Source: JACKBC01 sp041391125
GTDB taxonomy: Bacteria; Chloroflexota; Anaerolineae; Caldilineales; Caldilineaceae
Length of the DNA stretch: 64,000 bases
Assembly (NCBI GenBank): GCA_041391125.1
Contig: JAWKON010000051.1
Span: 1-64,000 of the forward strand
Direction: 5' to 3'
In this document: positions 29,131-37,461 of the stretch, in pieces
Position numbering within the stretch: the stretch's first letter is position 1
How the letters are laid out: each line of letters opens with the position of its first letter
Made by a program: the position numbers and the translations under genes
The notes under the pieces: generated by a model
Told to the model about the DNA's origin: nothing
Databases searched by the model: none
The model's input: only the letters and a program-made list of their open reading frames with translations

Positions 29131-29889
29131 CTACACCGTCTTCTTCTCCGCCGCGTAGCTGTGGCCGCCGAAGATGGCGCGCAGCTCCTGGGCGGATTTG
29201 GCTTTTTGCAGGCGGCTCATGCGCTCTTCTTCTTCGACGCGCAGCTTGCGCACGTTGGTGAGCACGGCTTCGATTTTGTCGGCTGGGAATTTGCAGGCGC
29301 CGTTTTCATCCATGTGGATGATCTCGCCGGGGGCCACATCCATGCCGGCCACCGTCACCGGCGTGTTGACCGCCTGCACGGCCTGCGCACCGTGGCCGGG
29401 CGTAATGCCGCTGAGCACGTATTGGAACTCCATGGGGCGCACTTCATCAATATCGCGCGAAGGGCCGTTGGAGATGAGCCCCACGCAGCCAATGGCCTTC
29501 ATGGCCGAAACCATGTTGCCGCCGGCCAAGCCCACCTTGCCCGCAATCTCCGGCGGGAACTTCTGCTGCAACACCAGAATGGTCGGCTTGGGCATGGCGT
29601 CCAGCGCATCCAGCACGTCCATAAAGGTGAGCCGGTTGAAGTTGGGGTCGGGCAGCCCATAGACGCAGGTCACCGCATAGCCCACCAGCGGCCCCAGACC
29701 TGGATACATGCAGCGGATGGTTTGGTCGGTGTACCAATTCTCGGTCCACGGGTTGTAGAGCCCCAAACAGAGCGGGCTGGTCGGGTACGTCGCCACCACA
29801 TTGGTGATAGAGGGGGTGTCAAAGTCGCGCAGTTCCTGCAACATTTCCTCAGTTGTCAATGCTTTTTCCTTCTTTGCTTTCTTAGCCAC
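29131..29889 (-). CDS. RraA-like protein (demethylmenaquinone methyltransferase/HMG aldolase family)
   Basis: A 252-residue member of the RraA/4-hydroxy-4-methyl-2-oxoglutarate aldolase fold. It has the GNMVSAMKAIGCVGLISNGPSRD segment (the family's G..RD metal/substrate site), followed by PVTVAGMDVAPGEIIHMDENG. Members in sugar-acid clusters split 4-carboxy-4-hydroxy-2-oxoacids or related compounds; others regulate RNase E. The placement between a lactonase and two sugar permeases favours an aldolase or decarboxylase role here. The N-terminus is lysine-rich (AKKAKKEK) and longer than usual. The ribosome site is AGGAGG before the ATG. Confidence 0.83.
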   Translation of the reverse strand: MAKKAKKEKALTTEEMLQELRDFDTPSITNVVATYPTSPLCLGLYNPWTENWYTDQTIRCMYPGLGPLVGYAVTCVYGLPDPNFNRLTFMDVLDALDAMPKPTILVLQQKFPPEIAGKVGLAGGNMVSAMKAIGCVGLISNGPSRDIDEVRPMEFQYVLSGITPGHGAQAVQAVNTPVTVAGMDVAPGEIIHMDENGACKFPADKIEAVLTNVRKLRVEEEERMSRLQKAKSAQELRAIFGGHSYAAEKKTV

Positions 29890-29919
29890 AAGTTCCTCCT
29901 ATACATTGAATGTTTATTT

Positions 29920-30086
29920 GATCAACAGATTACACAGATTATAAAGATTAAACCGCTGGCTCGTGTAATTACGATTTGTCGTTGGATCAAGTTTGGCCAT
30001 TGTCTAGAATTTTCAATGACCTTTCGGAGAATACCAAATCGAAGAGGGAAAAAATCTTTGAAATCTGTGTAATCTGTTGATCAAAA
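29920..30086. repeat. Intergenic dyad element, family D, with 100-base core
   Basis: TTGATCAACAGATTACACAG at the left end and its complement at the right end (about 30064-30086) bound a core of roughly 110 bases. The right end almost touches the permease stop codon. This is the cleanest copy of family D. Confidence 0.8.
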
Positions 30087-30088
30087 AA

Positions 30089-31054
30089 TCAACTTTGTTG
30101 TCTCCACATGTTGCGGATGTTTTGGCCCAGGTTGGGCAGCAGCACGGAGAGGATGAGCAGCGCGCCGATGACGCCGGTTTGCGTGTTGCCGGAAAAGTTG
30201 GCCAGCGACATGCCGTTACGCAGGTTAAGAATGAGCAAAATCGAAAGCCCCACGCCGGTCAGCGTGCCGGAGCCGCCAAAGATGTTGACGCCACCCATGA
30301 GCACCATGGTGATAATGTCGAGCTCGAAGCCATCCGCGGTGTTGCCGCGCACGGCGCCCAGCCGCGCCGCCAGCAGCACGCCCGCCAGCGCCGAAATCAA
30401 GCCCGACATGGCAAAGAGCGCCATCTTCACCCGCCGCACCTTGACGCCCGAATAGCGCGCCACATCCAGGCTGTTGCCGATTACGTAAATGCGTCGACCA
30501 AAGGCCGAATATTGGAGCACAATGGCCGCCACTATCAACAGGATGAAAAAGAGTACAATGGCCAGCGGCACCGGCCCAATCAAGCCCTGCTGCCCCAGCG
30601 CGTTGAACCAAGCCGGAAAGTTGCCAATCGAGCGGTCCTCCAGCAATATGCGCGCTGCGCCGCGAAAGCCGATCAGCCCGGCCAGCGTCACCGCCAGCGA
30701 CGGCAGCCCCACGTACGCAATCCAAAAGCCGTTGAACGCGCCGCAGAGCAGCCCGGTCAGCAGCGCAGCCAGCACGCCCACCGCCACCGGTGCGCCCACT
30801 TCATGCAGCGCCGCCACCACGCAGGCCGCCAGCCCCATCACCGAGGCCACCGACAAATCGATCTCGGCGTTGATGATGATCAGTGTCATCACCAGGGCCA
30901 CAATGATTTTCTCAATGGAAAGCTGGAAGAGGTTGATCTGGTTGCGCCACTGCAAAAAATAGGGCGTCTGGATCACGTTGATCACCATGACGGCCAGCAG
31001 CAGGAGCAACAGTAGGCCTTCCCAGCTTCGGATTCTGTCGAAAACACGGGTCAT
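30089..31054 (-). CDS. Sugar ABC transporter permease (RbsC/BPD_transp_2 family)
   Basis: A 321-residue inner-membrane protein with about nine hydrophobic helices. The family signature is INAEIDLSVASVMGLAACVVA near residue 60, GAFNGFWIAYVGLPSLAVTLAG near 106, and the coupling-helix region NIFGGSGTLTGVGLS near 260. It belongs to the ribose/rhamnose/autoinducer-2 group, in which two different permeases often pair (RhaP/RhaQ, LsrC/LsrD). The second permease is at 31777-32793. No ATP-binding or solute-binding gene is adjacent. The ATG at 31054 is preferred over one eight codons upstream, which lies in a family D dyad. Substrate unknown. Confidence 0.88.
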   Translation of the reverse strand: MTRVFDRIRSWEGLLLLLLLAVMVINVIQTPYFLQWRNQINLFQLSIEKIIVALVMTLIIINAEIDLSVASVMGLAACVVAALHEVGAPVAVGVLAALLTGLLCGAFNGFWIAYVGLPSLAVTLAGLIGFRGAARILLEDRSIGNFPAWFNALGQQGLIGPVPLAIVLFFILLIVAAIVLQYSAFGRRIYVIGNSLDVARYSGVKVRRVKMALFAMSGLISALAGVLLAARLGAVRGNTADGFELDIITMVLMGGVNIFGGSGTLTGVGLSILLILNLRNGMSLANFSGNTQTGVIGALLILSVLLPNLGQNIRNMWRQQS

Positions 31055-31069
31055 AGATTTTCTTTCATT

Positions 31070-31144
31070 TTGGATCAAAAGATTACACAGATTTGAAAGA
31101 TTTTTTATCTCTTCAATCTGTGTAATCCCTGTAATCTGTTGATC
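31070..31144. repeat. Intergenic dyad element, family D
   Basis: 'gatcaaaagattacacagat' is mirrored by 'aatctgtgtaatccctgtaa' and 'tctgttgatc' around a 25-base core. It directly abuts the GxxExxY gene stop. Confidence 0.8.
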
Positions 31145-31145
31145 T

Positions 31146-31535
31146 CTATTCCTGTCTAAAATTCATGATTCGTTCGTATTTTAAGGATTTCTCGCCCAAA
31201 TTCAGGAGCAGACCTACTTTCAATTTTGTCGCTTTAAGATAATTGAGGACTTGGGCTTTCTCGACGCCGGACAGAGCCGATAATGCTTTGATCTCAACGA
31301 TAATCGAATCAAAACAGATGAAGTCGGCTCGATAGTACGTATTGAGTCGCTGTCCAGAGTAATAGATTGGCAACTCTGGTTCCGAACAAAATGGAATCGA
31401 CCGCCTCGCCAATTCGATTATCAGCGCTTCGTGATAAACTGCCTCTAAAAATCCAGGTCCCAATCCCCGATGCACGGCCATTGCTGCACCGATTATCGCA
31501 TAAGTCAACGGATCATCTTGCTGCAATGTCATCAT
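31146..31535 (-). CDS. GxxExxY family protein
   Basis: A 129-residue protein with the name-giving motif GPGFLEAVYHEAL (GxxExxY) at residues 26-38, followed by the pattern ADFICFDSIIVEIKAL. The latter looks like a PD-(D/E)xK nuclease core: D, then an E-x-K strand. The family is widespread in environmental bacteria, usually as isolated single genes. A nuclease-like fold is inferred and its function is unknown. It separates two permease genes that would normally be adjacent and has family D dyads on both sides, which suggests it was inserted. Start codon is one of two adjacent ATGs. Confidence 0.85.
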   Translation of the reverse strand: MMTLQQDDPLTYAIIGAAMAVHRGLGPGFLEAVYHEALIIELARRSIPFCSEPELPIYYSGQRLNTYYRADFICFDSIIVEIKALSALSGVEKAQVLNYLKATKLKVGLLLNLGEKSLKYERIMNFRQE

Positions 31536-31607
31536 GATCTCCTAACTCTTTAATCACTATCAAAATACATTTTCGAGTTGGGTTGATCACAAGAATGGGA
31601 ATGAAAG

Positions 31608-31776
31608 TTGATCAACAGATTGCACAGATTAGAAATCTTTTAAATCTGTGTAATCTGTTGATCCAATCTTGACAAATCTAGCTGGTCACAAAAATAGGCG
31701 TGAAAGTCGATCAACAGAATTCGCCGCTTTCAAGGATTAAAAATCTTTAAAATCTGTGTAATCTGTTGATCCAATC
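31608..31776. repeat. Two adjacent intergenic dyads, family D
   Basis: 31608-31664 is a compact dyad: 'tgatcaacagattgcacag' versus 'ctgtgtaatctgttgatc'. 31710-31776 repeats it with a divergent left arm and an identical right arm. The second ends at the stop codon of the next permease. Confidence 0.8.
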
Positions 31777-32793
31777 CTAAACAATCTCCTGTTCCCGGTG
31801 GCTCCACCAGTTGCGCAGGCGGTTGATGATGACGGCGTCGGAGGCCACGGCCAGCAGGATGAGCAGCCCGAGGACGGCGTCGCGCCAGAATTCGGAGATC
31901 TGCTCCCAGCGCAGCAGGCTCTGCTCCAGCGTGGCGATCATGACGGTGCCTAGCAGCGCGCCGACCATAGTGCCGGAGCCGCCAAAGATGTTGACGCCGC
32001 CCACCACCACGGCGGCCACCACTTGCAGCTCCAACCCTTGCCCGGCCACCACGGTGATGTTGCCAAAGCGGGCCAGAAACATAAAGCCGCCAATGCCGCA
32101 GAGCGCGCCGCACAACACGTACGCCGCCAGCACCGTGCGCTGCACCGGCAGCCCGGCCATGCGCGCCGCATCCGGGTTGGAGCCAATGGCGTAGAGGCGG
32201 CGGCCAAAGGGCAAATAGGTGACGGCAAGCTGGAAGATCAGCACCACGGCCAGGGCCAGCACCACAACCAGCCGAAAATCGAGACCGCCCAGCGAAAAGA
32301 GATTGGTGCTCGGCAGATCCAGCACCCACTGCGGCAGCGAACTGGTGATCACCGTTTGCGAGCCCGAATAGATGACCAGCATGGCCCGATAAATAGCCAG
32401 CGTACCCAGCGTGGTGATAATGGCCGGCACCCGCCCATACGCGATCACCACTCCATTGGCCAACCCCATGAGTGCGCCCACCAGCATAGCCAGGATAATA
32501 GCGATGACCGGCGGCATTCCGCCATAAATAGCCAGTTGCGAACCCACAAAATAGGCCGTAAAGCCCACAATCGACCCCACCGACAGATCGATATTGCGCG
32601 TCAACACCACCAGCGTCTGTCCAATGGCCACTACCACTAAAATGGCCACGCTGGTGGTGATGCGCGTAAAGGTGCGCGGGTTGTAATAGTTGTCGATCTG
32701 CGAGCCGAAAAAGAGTACCGCCAGCAAAATCAGCAGCACCAGACTCAGCTCGCGCAACTGCTCAGGCCGCAACGATTTGCGAAGTACATCCAT
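31777..32793 (-). CDS. Sugar ABC transporter permease (RbsC/BPD_transp_2 family), second subunit
   Basis: A 338-residue permease with the same signatures as the other subunit: LTRNIDLSVGSIVGFTAYFVG near residue 65, GLANGVVIAYGRVPAIITTLG near 110, and GGVNIFGGSGTMVGALLGTV near 268. It resembles RhaP/LsrC-type subunits. Together with the permease at 30089 it would form the heterodimeric channel of a CUT2 importer. The transcription order is this gene, GxxExxY, the other permease, RraA-like, lactonase. The expected ATPase and binding protein are missing from the cluster and must be encoded elsewhere, or lost. Confidence 0.88.
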   Translation of the reverse strand: MDVLRKSLRPEQLRELSLVLLILLAVLFFGSQIDNYYNPRTFTRITTSVAILVVVAIGQTLVVLTRNIDLSVGSIVGFTAYFVGSQLAIYGGMPPVIAIILAMLVGALMGLANGVVIAYGRVPAIITTLGTLAIYRAMLVIYSGSQTVITSSLPQWVLDLPSTNLFSLGGLDFRLVVVLALAVVLIFQLAVTYLPFGRRLYAIGSNPDAARMAGLPVQRTVLAAYVLCGALCGIGGFMFLARFGNITVVAGQGLELQVVAAVVVGGVNIFGGSGTMVGALLGTVMIATLEQSLLRWEQISEFWRDAVLGLLILLAVASDAVIINRLRNWWSHREQEIV

Positions 32794-32860
32794 AGGGTTT
32801 GTCTACCTGTTTTTTGAACGAAAATATTAGGGCTTGGTTGGGTGTCTATGGGGCGGGAAA

Positions 32861-32985
32861 CTGCGAATTGTAAATGGTAAATGGTGAACGGTGAATGCTA
32901 AATGGGTATTGCGAATGAGAGGGATGCTAGTAGCCGCCTCGTTCACAATTAGCAATTCACCATTTACCATTTACAATTCCCTGCC
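32861..32985. repeat. Intergenic dyad element, family F (aatggtaaatggtgaa motif)
   Basis: Four copies of 'taaatggtgaatg'-like sequence at the left are mirrored by 'ttcaccatttaccatttac' at the right, around a 50-base core. It sits in the leader of the permease gene. A half-copy lies at 61284-61322. Confidence 0.75.
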
Positions 32986-33002
32986 CTGCTTCCCCAATGC
33001 CT

Positions 33003-33908
33003 TCACCGCTCAACCGCCACGGCCGCGCCACGCGGGACGGCAATGCGCCGTCGCCACACAATGCCTTCCAGCGTATAGAGCAGCAGCGCGCACCAAATAA
33101 ATGCAAAGCCGATCAGCCGCTGCATCGTAAATGGCTCGTTGTACACAAACACACCCAGGATAAATTGCAGCGACGGCGCCACATATTGCAGCACGCCCAC
33201 CATGTAAAGCGGAATGCGCCGCGCGCCGGCGGCAAAAAAGAGCAGCGGCAGCGCCGTGGCCGCCCCCGCACAAGAGAGCAGCAGGCTGGTCCGCACGTCA
33301 TGCAGACCAAACGAGTTTTGACCCGTTGCGCTCAGGTAAAGTAGATAGCCAAAGGTGGGGACGAAAAGGATAACCGTCTCCAGCGAAAGCCCCTCCAGCG
33401 CATTGAGCGAAGTCGTCTTTTTAATCAGCCCATATGCGCCAAAGGTGAGCGCCAGCGTCAATGCGATCAGCGGCGGCGAGCCATAGCTGATGGTCAAATA
33501 GAGCACACCGGCGGCGGCAATGCCAATGGCCAGCCACTGCCCGTTGCGCATCCGCTCACCCAAAGAGCACGCCCAGCGCCACGCTGACCAGCGGATTGAT
33601 AAAATAGCCCAGGCTCGTCTCCAAAATAAAGTTGTTGTTGACCGCCCAAATATAGACCAGCCAATTGGTGGCCACCAGCAGCGACACAATTACAAATGTG
33701 CCCAGCAGGCGCGGGTTGCGCAGCGTCGGTCCGATCAATCCCAACGCCGGGCCACGGTCAGCAGCACAATGATTAGCAGCAGAGACCACGCAATCCGATG
33801 GCTAAAAATCTCCACCGGCGGCACGTGGACCAGCGTTTTCCAATAAATGGGCAACAATCCCCACAGCAGATAGGCCATGAAGGCGTAGAAAATTCCTTGC
33901 TTGTTCAT
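33003..33908 (-). CDS. rarD: EamA/RarD family transporter, frameshifted
   Basis: A ten-helix drug/metabolite transporter of about 300 residues. The N-terminus KQGIFYAFMAYLLWGLLPIYWKTL is the RarD signature. A first shift near 33740 leads to NPRLLGTFVIVSLLVATNWLVY and AVNNNFILETSLGYFINPLV. A second near 33558, in GGG where GG is expected, leads to GERMRNGQWLAIGIAAAGVLYL and the rest. The three frames together cover the entire family. RarD was linked to chloramphenicol resistance by genetics, but its substrate is unknown. The start at 33908 matches the family start and lies next to a family E dyad. Sequencing indels are the likely cause of the breaks. Confidence 0.83.
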
Positions 33909-33911
33909 ATT

Positions 33912-34007
33912 TTGCATGTACGATTTACGATGTACGATTTACGAATCTACTCGTCGACGAGATCATCTCGTAAATCGTACATCTGAGATCGTAAATCATC
34001 GTCCTTT
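33912..34007. repeat. Intergenic dyad element, family E
   Basis: 'tgtacgatttacga' copies at the left, CTCGTCGACGAG in the centre and 'tcgtaaatcgtacat' copies at the right. It overlaps the stop codon of the Rieske protein gene (33996-33998). Confidence 0.8.
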
Positions 34008-34382
34008 TGAATTGGGTAATAACACGTAAACCGCACCATCATCTTGGGTCACCGGAAAATGGTGCAGGCGCTTGCGGCGGTCCACCAGACATTCACCGCT
34101 GCGCAGGTTGAATTCCCAGCCGTGCCAGGGGCAGGCCAGAATTTCGCCTTCGTGGCCCCAGTTGTATTGACCGGGTTCCGATGGCAGCGTGGTGCCGCTG
34201 ACGCGGCCCACGCAGAGCGGCGCCAATTCGTGCGGGCAGAGGTTGAGCACCGCAATGTATTCACCGTTCACGTTGAAAAGGCCGATGGAGCGCCCGGCCA
34301 CGTCCACCACTTTGCGCTGCCCCGGCGCGACCTCGTCCACTTCGGCCACTTTCCAGCGCTGGAGATTTCTCGACTCAGGCAT
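33996..34382 (-). CDS. Rieske [2Fe-2S] ferredoxin-like protein
   Basis: A 128-residue single-domain Rieske protein. Cluster ligands are in CPHELAPLC (C-x-H) near residue 53 and CPWHGWEF (C-x-x-H) near 90. There is no membrane helix or signal, so it is a soluble ferredoxin component rather than a bc1 subunit. The ATG at 34382 lies 8 bases inside the end of the amidohydrolase gene, so translation is coupled and the two proteins probably work together. Rieske ferredoxins usually feed electrons to ring-hydroxylating oxygenases. No oxygenase is visible here, which leaves the acceptor open; the P450 at 12 kb is a remote possibility. Confidence 0.88.
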   Translation of the reverse strand: MPESRNLQRWKVAEVDEVAPGQRKVVDVAGRSIGLFNVNGEYIAVLNLCPHELAPLCVGRVSGTTLPSEPGQYNWGHEGEILACPWHGWEFNLRSGECLVDRRKRLHHFPVTQDDGAVYVLLPNSKGR

Positions 34383-35487
34383 ATTGCGCCTCGCGCTCGG
34401 CTGGTTTGGTTTGGCCATTGGCGGGCAGATCGAGCTTGTAGAGCTTGCAGGCGTTTTCATACATGATGGCGTTGCGCATCGCCTTGGGGAAGGCGCGGGC
34501 GGCAAAATCGGGCGTGTCGCCGTCCCAATGCGGATAGTCGGTGGAGAACATGAGCATCTTGGCGGCATCGAACATCTCCAAAATGGCGTGGAAATGTTCG
34601 GGGTTCTCGGGCTCTTCCAGCGGCTGCGTGGTGAGCAACACGTGCTCGGTCACATATTCGCTGGGCAGCCGCTCCAGCCACGGGGTGGTCATGCGCAGCG
34701 CTTTCCAATTTTTATCAAAGCGCCACAGCAGCGGCGGCACCCAGGAGACGCCGCCTTCGATCAGCACAAATTTGAGCGTGGGGAACTTGATAAAGACGCC
34801 CTCCATCACCATGCTGACCATGTGGGCAATATAGCTGGAAACCAGATTGGTGTGCCATTCAAAATAGTTGCTGGGATAGCCCACATTCATGGGCGCACCG
34901 GAGATGCCCACGCCTTCCGTGCCGGGGTGAATGGCAATGGGCAGATCATATTCCGCCGCCGCCGCGTAAATGGGATGAAAGAAGCGCTGGCCATAGGGCA
35001 TGCGCGCGGCGCTGGGCATGATCACCTGCACCACGCCTGGATGGGCGCCCCAGCGGTGAATCTCCTGCACGGCCAGCTCGGGGTCGTTTGGATAAACCGC
35101 CAGCGAGGCGCGGTAGCGGGCGTCCACCGGCAGCCACTCCTCGATGAGCACGCCGTTCATGGCGTGGATCACAGCGGCGGCGAAGTCGACCTCGGGCGAA
35201 AGGCCCAGGTGCAGCACCGAGCCGGTGTTGAGAATGCCGCAGTCGATATCGAACGGATCCATAAAATAGCGGGCCAGGTGGTGTGGATCGCCCTCGATGC
35301 GCTCGCCATCGGGCGTCACCGCATCGGCGCGGTTGACGCCGTTGGGGTTCCAATAGCCCATGGTGCCGGAGCCGCGGTTGCCGCTGAGAAAGCGCGTGCG
35401 CCACGGTTCGGGCAGGCGGGCCGCCACCGGATCGCGCGGCATGTTGGGGTGAATGTCGGTATCGACAATTTGGTACGCGCTGGCCAT
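34375..35487 (-). CDS. Amidohydrolase family protein (ACMSD/amidohydrolase_2 type)
   Basis: A 370-residue TIM-barrel metal enzyme. The N-terminus VDTDIHP supplies the first metal histidine, IAIHPGTEG near residue 195 the next, and STDYPHWDGD near 325 the catalytic aspartate. This is the layout of the 2-amino-3-carboxymuconate semialdehyde decarboxylase/amidohydrolase_2 family, whose members decarboxylate or hydrolyse aromatic ring-cleavage products and related acids. The second histidine of the usual HxH is a proline here (DIHP), as in part of the family. It is the first gene of a two-gene unit with the Rieske protein. Confidence 0.88.
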   Translation of the reverse strand: MASAYQIVDTDIHPNMPRDPVAARLPEPWRTRFLSGNRGSGTMGYWNPNGVNRADAVTPDGERIEGDPHHLARYFMDPFDIDCGILNTGSVLHLGLSPEVDFAAAVIHAMNGVLIEEWLPVDARYRASLAVYPNDPELAVQEIHRWGAHPGVVQVIMPSAARMPYGQRFFHPIYAAAAEYDLPIAIHPGTEGVGISGAPMNVGYPSNYFEWHTNLVSSYIAHMVSMVMEGVFIKFPTLKFVLIEGGVSWVPPLLWRFDKNWKALRMTTPWLERLPSEYVTEHVLLTTQPLEEPENPEHFHAILEMFDAAKMLMFSTDYPHWDGDTPDFAARAFPKAMRNAIMYENACKLYKLDLPANGQTKPAEREAQYA

Positions 35488-35724
35488 GATGGATTCCTTT
35501 CGGGCTTGATCAGAGGGGTGTGATCAAAGTTGGCTGCCAGGTTGGCTTCATGTATTATCATCGTAGCGTATTGTATAGCCAAGTGTCAAAGAAACCCAGT
35601 GAATAACACTTTTTATGCAATACCTCTTTTATTAACACCAACTTGGTCTTTGACTACCGGCGGCAATTCTTTATTTTCTTCAATCTCCATCGTCCAAATG
35701 ACTGCGCTGCTCACAAAGCAAATC

Positions 35725-35752
35725 TTGACAGCAGTACCAATAGTGGTACCAT
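35725..35752 (+). promoter_or_regulatory. Promoter with overlapping palindromic operator for hicAB
   Basis: TTGACA (35725-35730), a 16-base spacer and TACCAT (35747-35752) form a promoter. GTACCA-ATAG-TGGTAC (35734-35749) is a perfect inverted repeat covering spacer and -10. Transcription would start at about the hicA ATG, giving a leaderless message. Confidence 0.6.
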
Positions 35753-35758
35753 TAACTT

Positions 35759-36012
35759 ATGGCTCAAATGGCTGAAATTGTTGTAACGATGCGCCGAAAT
35801 CCAAAAGGCATACGATTCCGCGACTATGCAAAGTATGTGATTTTTACTTCGGTGCAGCGCGCCAAGTAGGCACAAGTCATCGAATCTACAAAACACCGTG
35901 GATAGGCGATCCGAGAGTCAACATCCAAAATGATAAAGGTATGGCAAAAGCGTATCAGGTTCGCCAAGTTTTAAAAGCTATTGAGCGATTGGGAGGTGAA
36001 GATGCTTCTTGA
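35759..36012 (+). CDS. hicA: HicA-type mRNA interferase toxin (one frameshift)
   Basis: The frame starts MAQMAEIVVTMRRNPKGIRFRDYAK and then stops. One base shift near 35829 continues as VCDFYFGAARQVGTSHRIYK, then TPWIGDPRVNIQNDKGMAKAYQVRQ-type sequence to TGA at 36010-36012. The G-T-S-H-R-x-Y/F segment with its catalytic histidine and the C-terminal 'AYQV.QVL.aI' helix are hallmarks of HicA, a small double-stranded-RNA-binding-fold ribonuclease. The total is about 84 residues, normal for the family. The partner hicB overlaps the last 11 bases. One missing base could be real inactivation or sequencing error. Confidence 0.78.
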
Positions 36013-36331
36013 AAATGACAAATACACATATCGAGTCACTTGGTCCGAAGAAGATGGAGAATATTTAGGATTAGTTGCTGAATTTCCAAGTTTAAGCTGG
36101 TTGGCCGCGACCCAAGAGGAAGCGCTTGCGGGGATCCGCGCTAGCGTAGCCGATGTGGTTGCAGATTTAAAGGCAAATGGCGAGCCCATTCCTGAGCCTC
36201 TCTCCACCAAAGCGTTTAGTGGCCGCTTCATGGTACGCATTCCGCCTCACATTCATCGACAACTGGCGTTGGAAGCGGCGGAAGCAGGCATCAGCCTGAA
36301 CCGTTTAGCCAGCGCCCGATTGAGCCAGTGA
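36002..36331 (+). CDS. hicB: HicB family antitoxin
   Basis: A 109-residue protein with an N-terminal HicB-fold (YTYRVTWSEEDGEYLGLVAEFPSLSWLAATQEEALAGI), the partial RNase H-like domain that binds HicA. A C-terminal ribbon-helix-helix segment (RFMVRIPPHIHRQLALEAAEAGISLN) binds DNA and autoregulates the operon. GGGAGG lies before the ATG at 36002. The reading frame overlaps the toxin end by 11 bases. The palindrome at 35734-35749 is the obvious operator candidate. It is convergent with the membrane protein gene, the two stop codons being 1 base apart. Confidence 0.88.
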   Translation: MLLENDKYTYRVTWSEEDGEYLGLVAEFPSLSWLAATQEEALAGIRASVADVVADLKANGEPIPEPLSTKAFSGRFMVRIPPHIHRQLALEAAEAGISLNRLASARLSQ

Positions 36332-36332
36332 A

Positions 36333-37412
36333 TCAGCGTAGTCTGCGCAACTGGCTGGCCCTGGCTCTGCTTAACCAGCGCCGGCCCCACCTCTCCAAAA
36401 GCATAACGCCCACCAGGATGAGCCCCACAAGTCCCAGCGCAAACGCCTGCTGCTTGAGCCACTCCAAGGGGTTGCGGATGTGATGATTGCGCGTGCGGTT
36501 GGGCAGGCGCACTGTCCGCGGCGCCTCCGCACTATAGGCTAGTTCCACCGTCATCCCCTTTTCCAGCGAACCATCAATGGAATCGACGGCATCCACGCCT
36601 AAAATTGATTCGCTGTAGCTCTGTGGCGTGTAGCGCACCACTACAATGTCATAAAGCTGCGCCACGTCAATCTCGGTCTCCCAACGGTCGCCGCCGCCGC
36701 CGTAGTCGCTGGGCAGCGGGTCGATGGTAGTGACGTGGTGAATTTCCTCCACTACGCCGCGGGCATGCAAGGGGGTGCGGCTGTCGTCCTGGCTGGTGCG
36801 CCACTCCTGATATTTGAGGCCAAAGGGGATGCACGCCAGCAGAGCCAGCAGCGCCACCATGGCCAGACAGCCCGTTTTGGACTTGAGCGACTTCCAGCCC
36901 AGATAAATGAGCGCCAGCGCGCCCAACCCATATCCCATCCAGCGCCAGTTGATCCAATCCCACGTGGTCTGGTCGGCCAGACGCGTCAAATCAAACCACC
37001 CGTTGATCGAGACGGTGCGCAGCTCCACCGGCTCTCCTTCGTGCAGCGCGTCAAAGAGCTTTTCGGTTGTGTTAAAGTGAGACAAGGCTTCATCCCCGCT
37101 ATCCGCTTGATAGGTGATGTTCACCCCGTAATTGTGGGACCAGTCGCCCTCTTTGCGAAATTCAATCGTCTCGGTCTTAGCGCCGATCACGCCTTGCCGC
37201 ACCTGGCCAACGCTATCCAGATAAAGCGAAAAGCCCATTAGCCCACCCACATAGATAACCAGCATCGCCACCAACCCAAACCATTCGTTCCGTATGCGGG
37301 CAACGCGCTGAATGAGCCCCACCAGCGCCATCACCACGCCCAAAGATACGAGCAAACCAAACCCCAAAAGAATCACATATAAAATAGAATCCGGCGTTGT
37401 GCCCAATGACAT
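36333..37412 (-). CDS. Membrane protein of unknown function (DUF3592-like topology)
   Basis: A 359-residue protein with hydrophobic helices near residues 10-35, 45-65, 155-175, 180-200 and 320-340. Two beta-rich hydrophilic domains lie between them (70-150 and 210-310). Each soluble part contains a run ending in 'vr/velrtV..', reminiscent of DUF3592 domains that recur as membrane-flanked beta units; the similarity is weak. The two halves resemble each other in layout and may be a duplication. The start at 37412 was chosen for AGGAAG before it; the frame extends upstream to a GTG at 37466 inside a tandem repeat. No functional clue from neighbours. Confidence 0.6.
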   Translation of the reverse strand: MSLGTTPDSILYVILLGFGLLVSLGVVMALVGLIQRVARIRNEWFGLVAMLVIYVGGLMGFSLYLDSVGQVRQGVIGAKTETIEFRKEGDWSHNYGVNITYQADSGDEALSHFNTTEKLFDALHEGEPVELRTVSINGWFDLTRLADQTTWDWINWRWMGYGLGALALIYLGWKSLKSKTGCLAMVALLALLACIPFGLKYQEWRTSQDDSRTPLHARGVVEEIHHVTTIDPLPSDYGGGGDRWETEIDVAQLYDIVVVRYTPQSYSESILGVDAVDSIDGSLEKGMTVELAYSAEAPRTVRLPNRTRNHHIRNPLEWLKQQAFALGLVGLILVGVMLLERWGRRWLSRARASQLRRLR

Positions 37413-37461
37413 AGTTTGACTTCCTACACCCTTGTTCGTAGAATTTGAATCGGTGTTGCTA

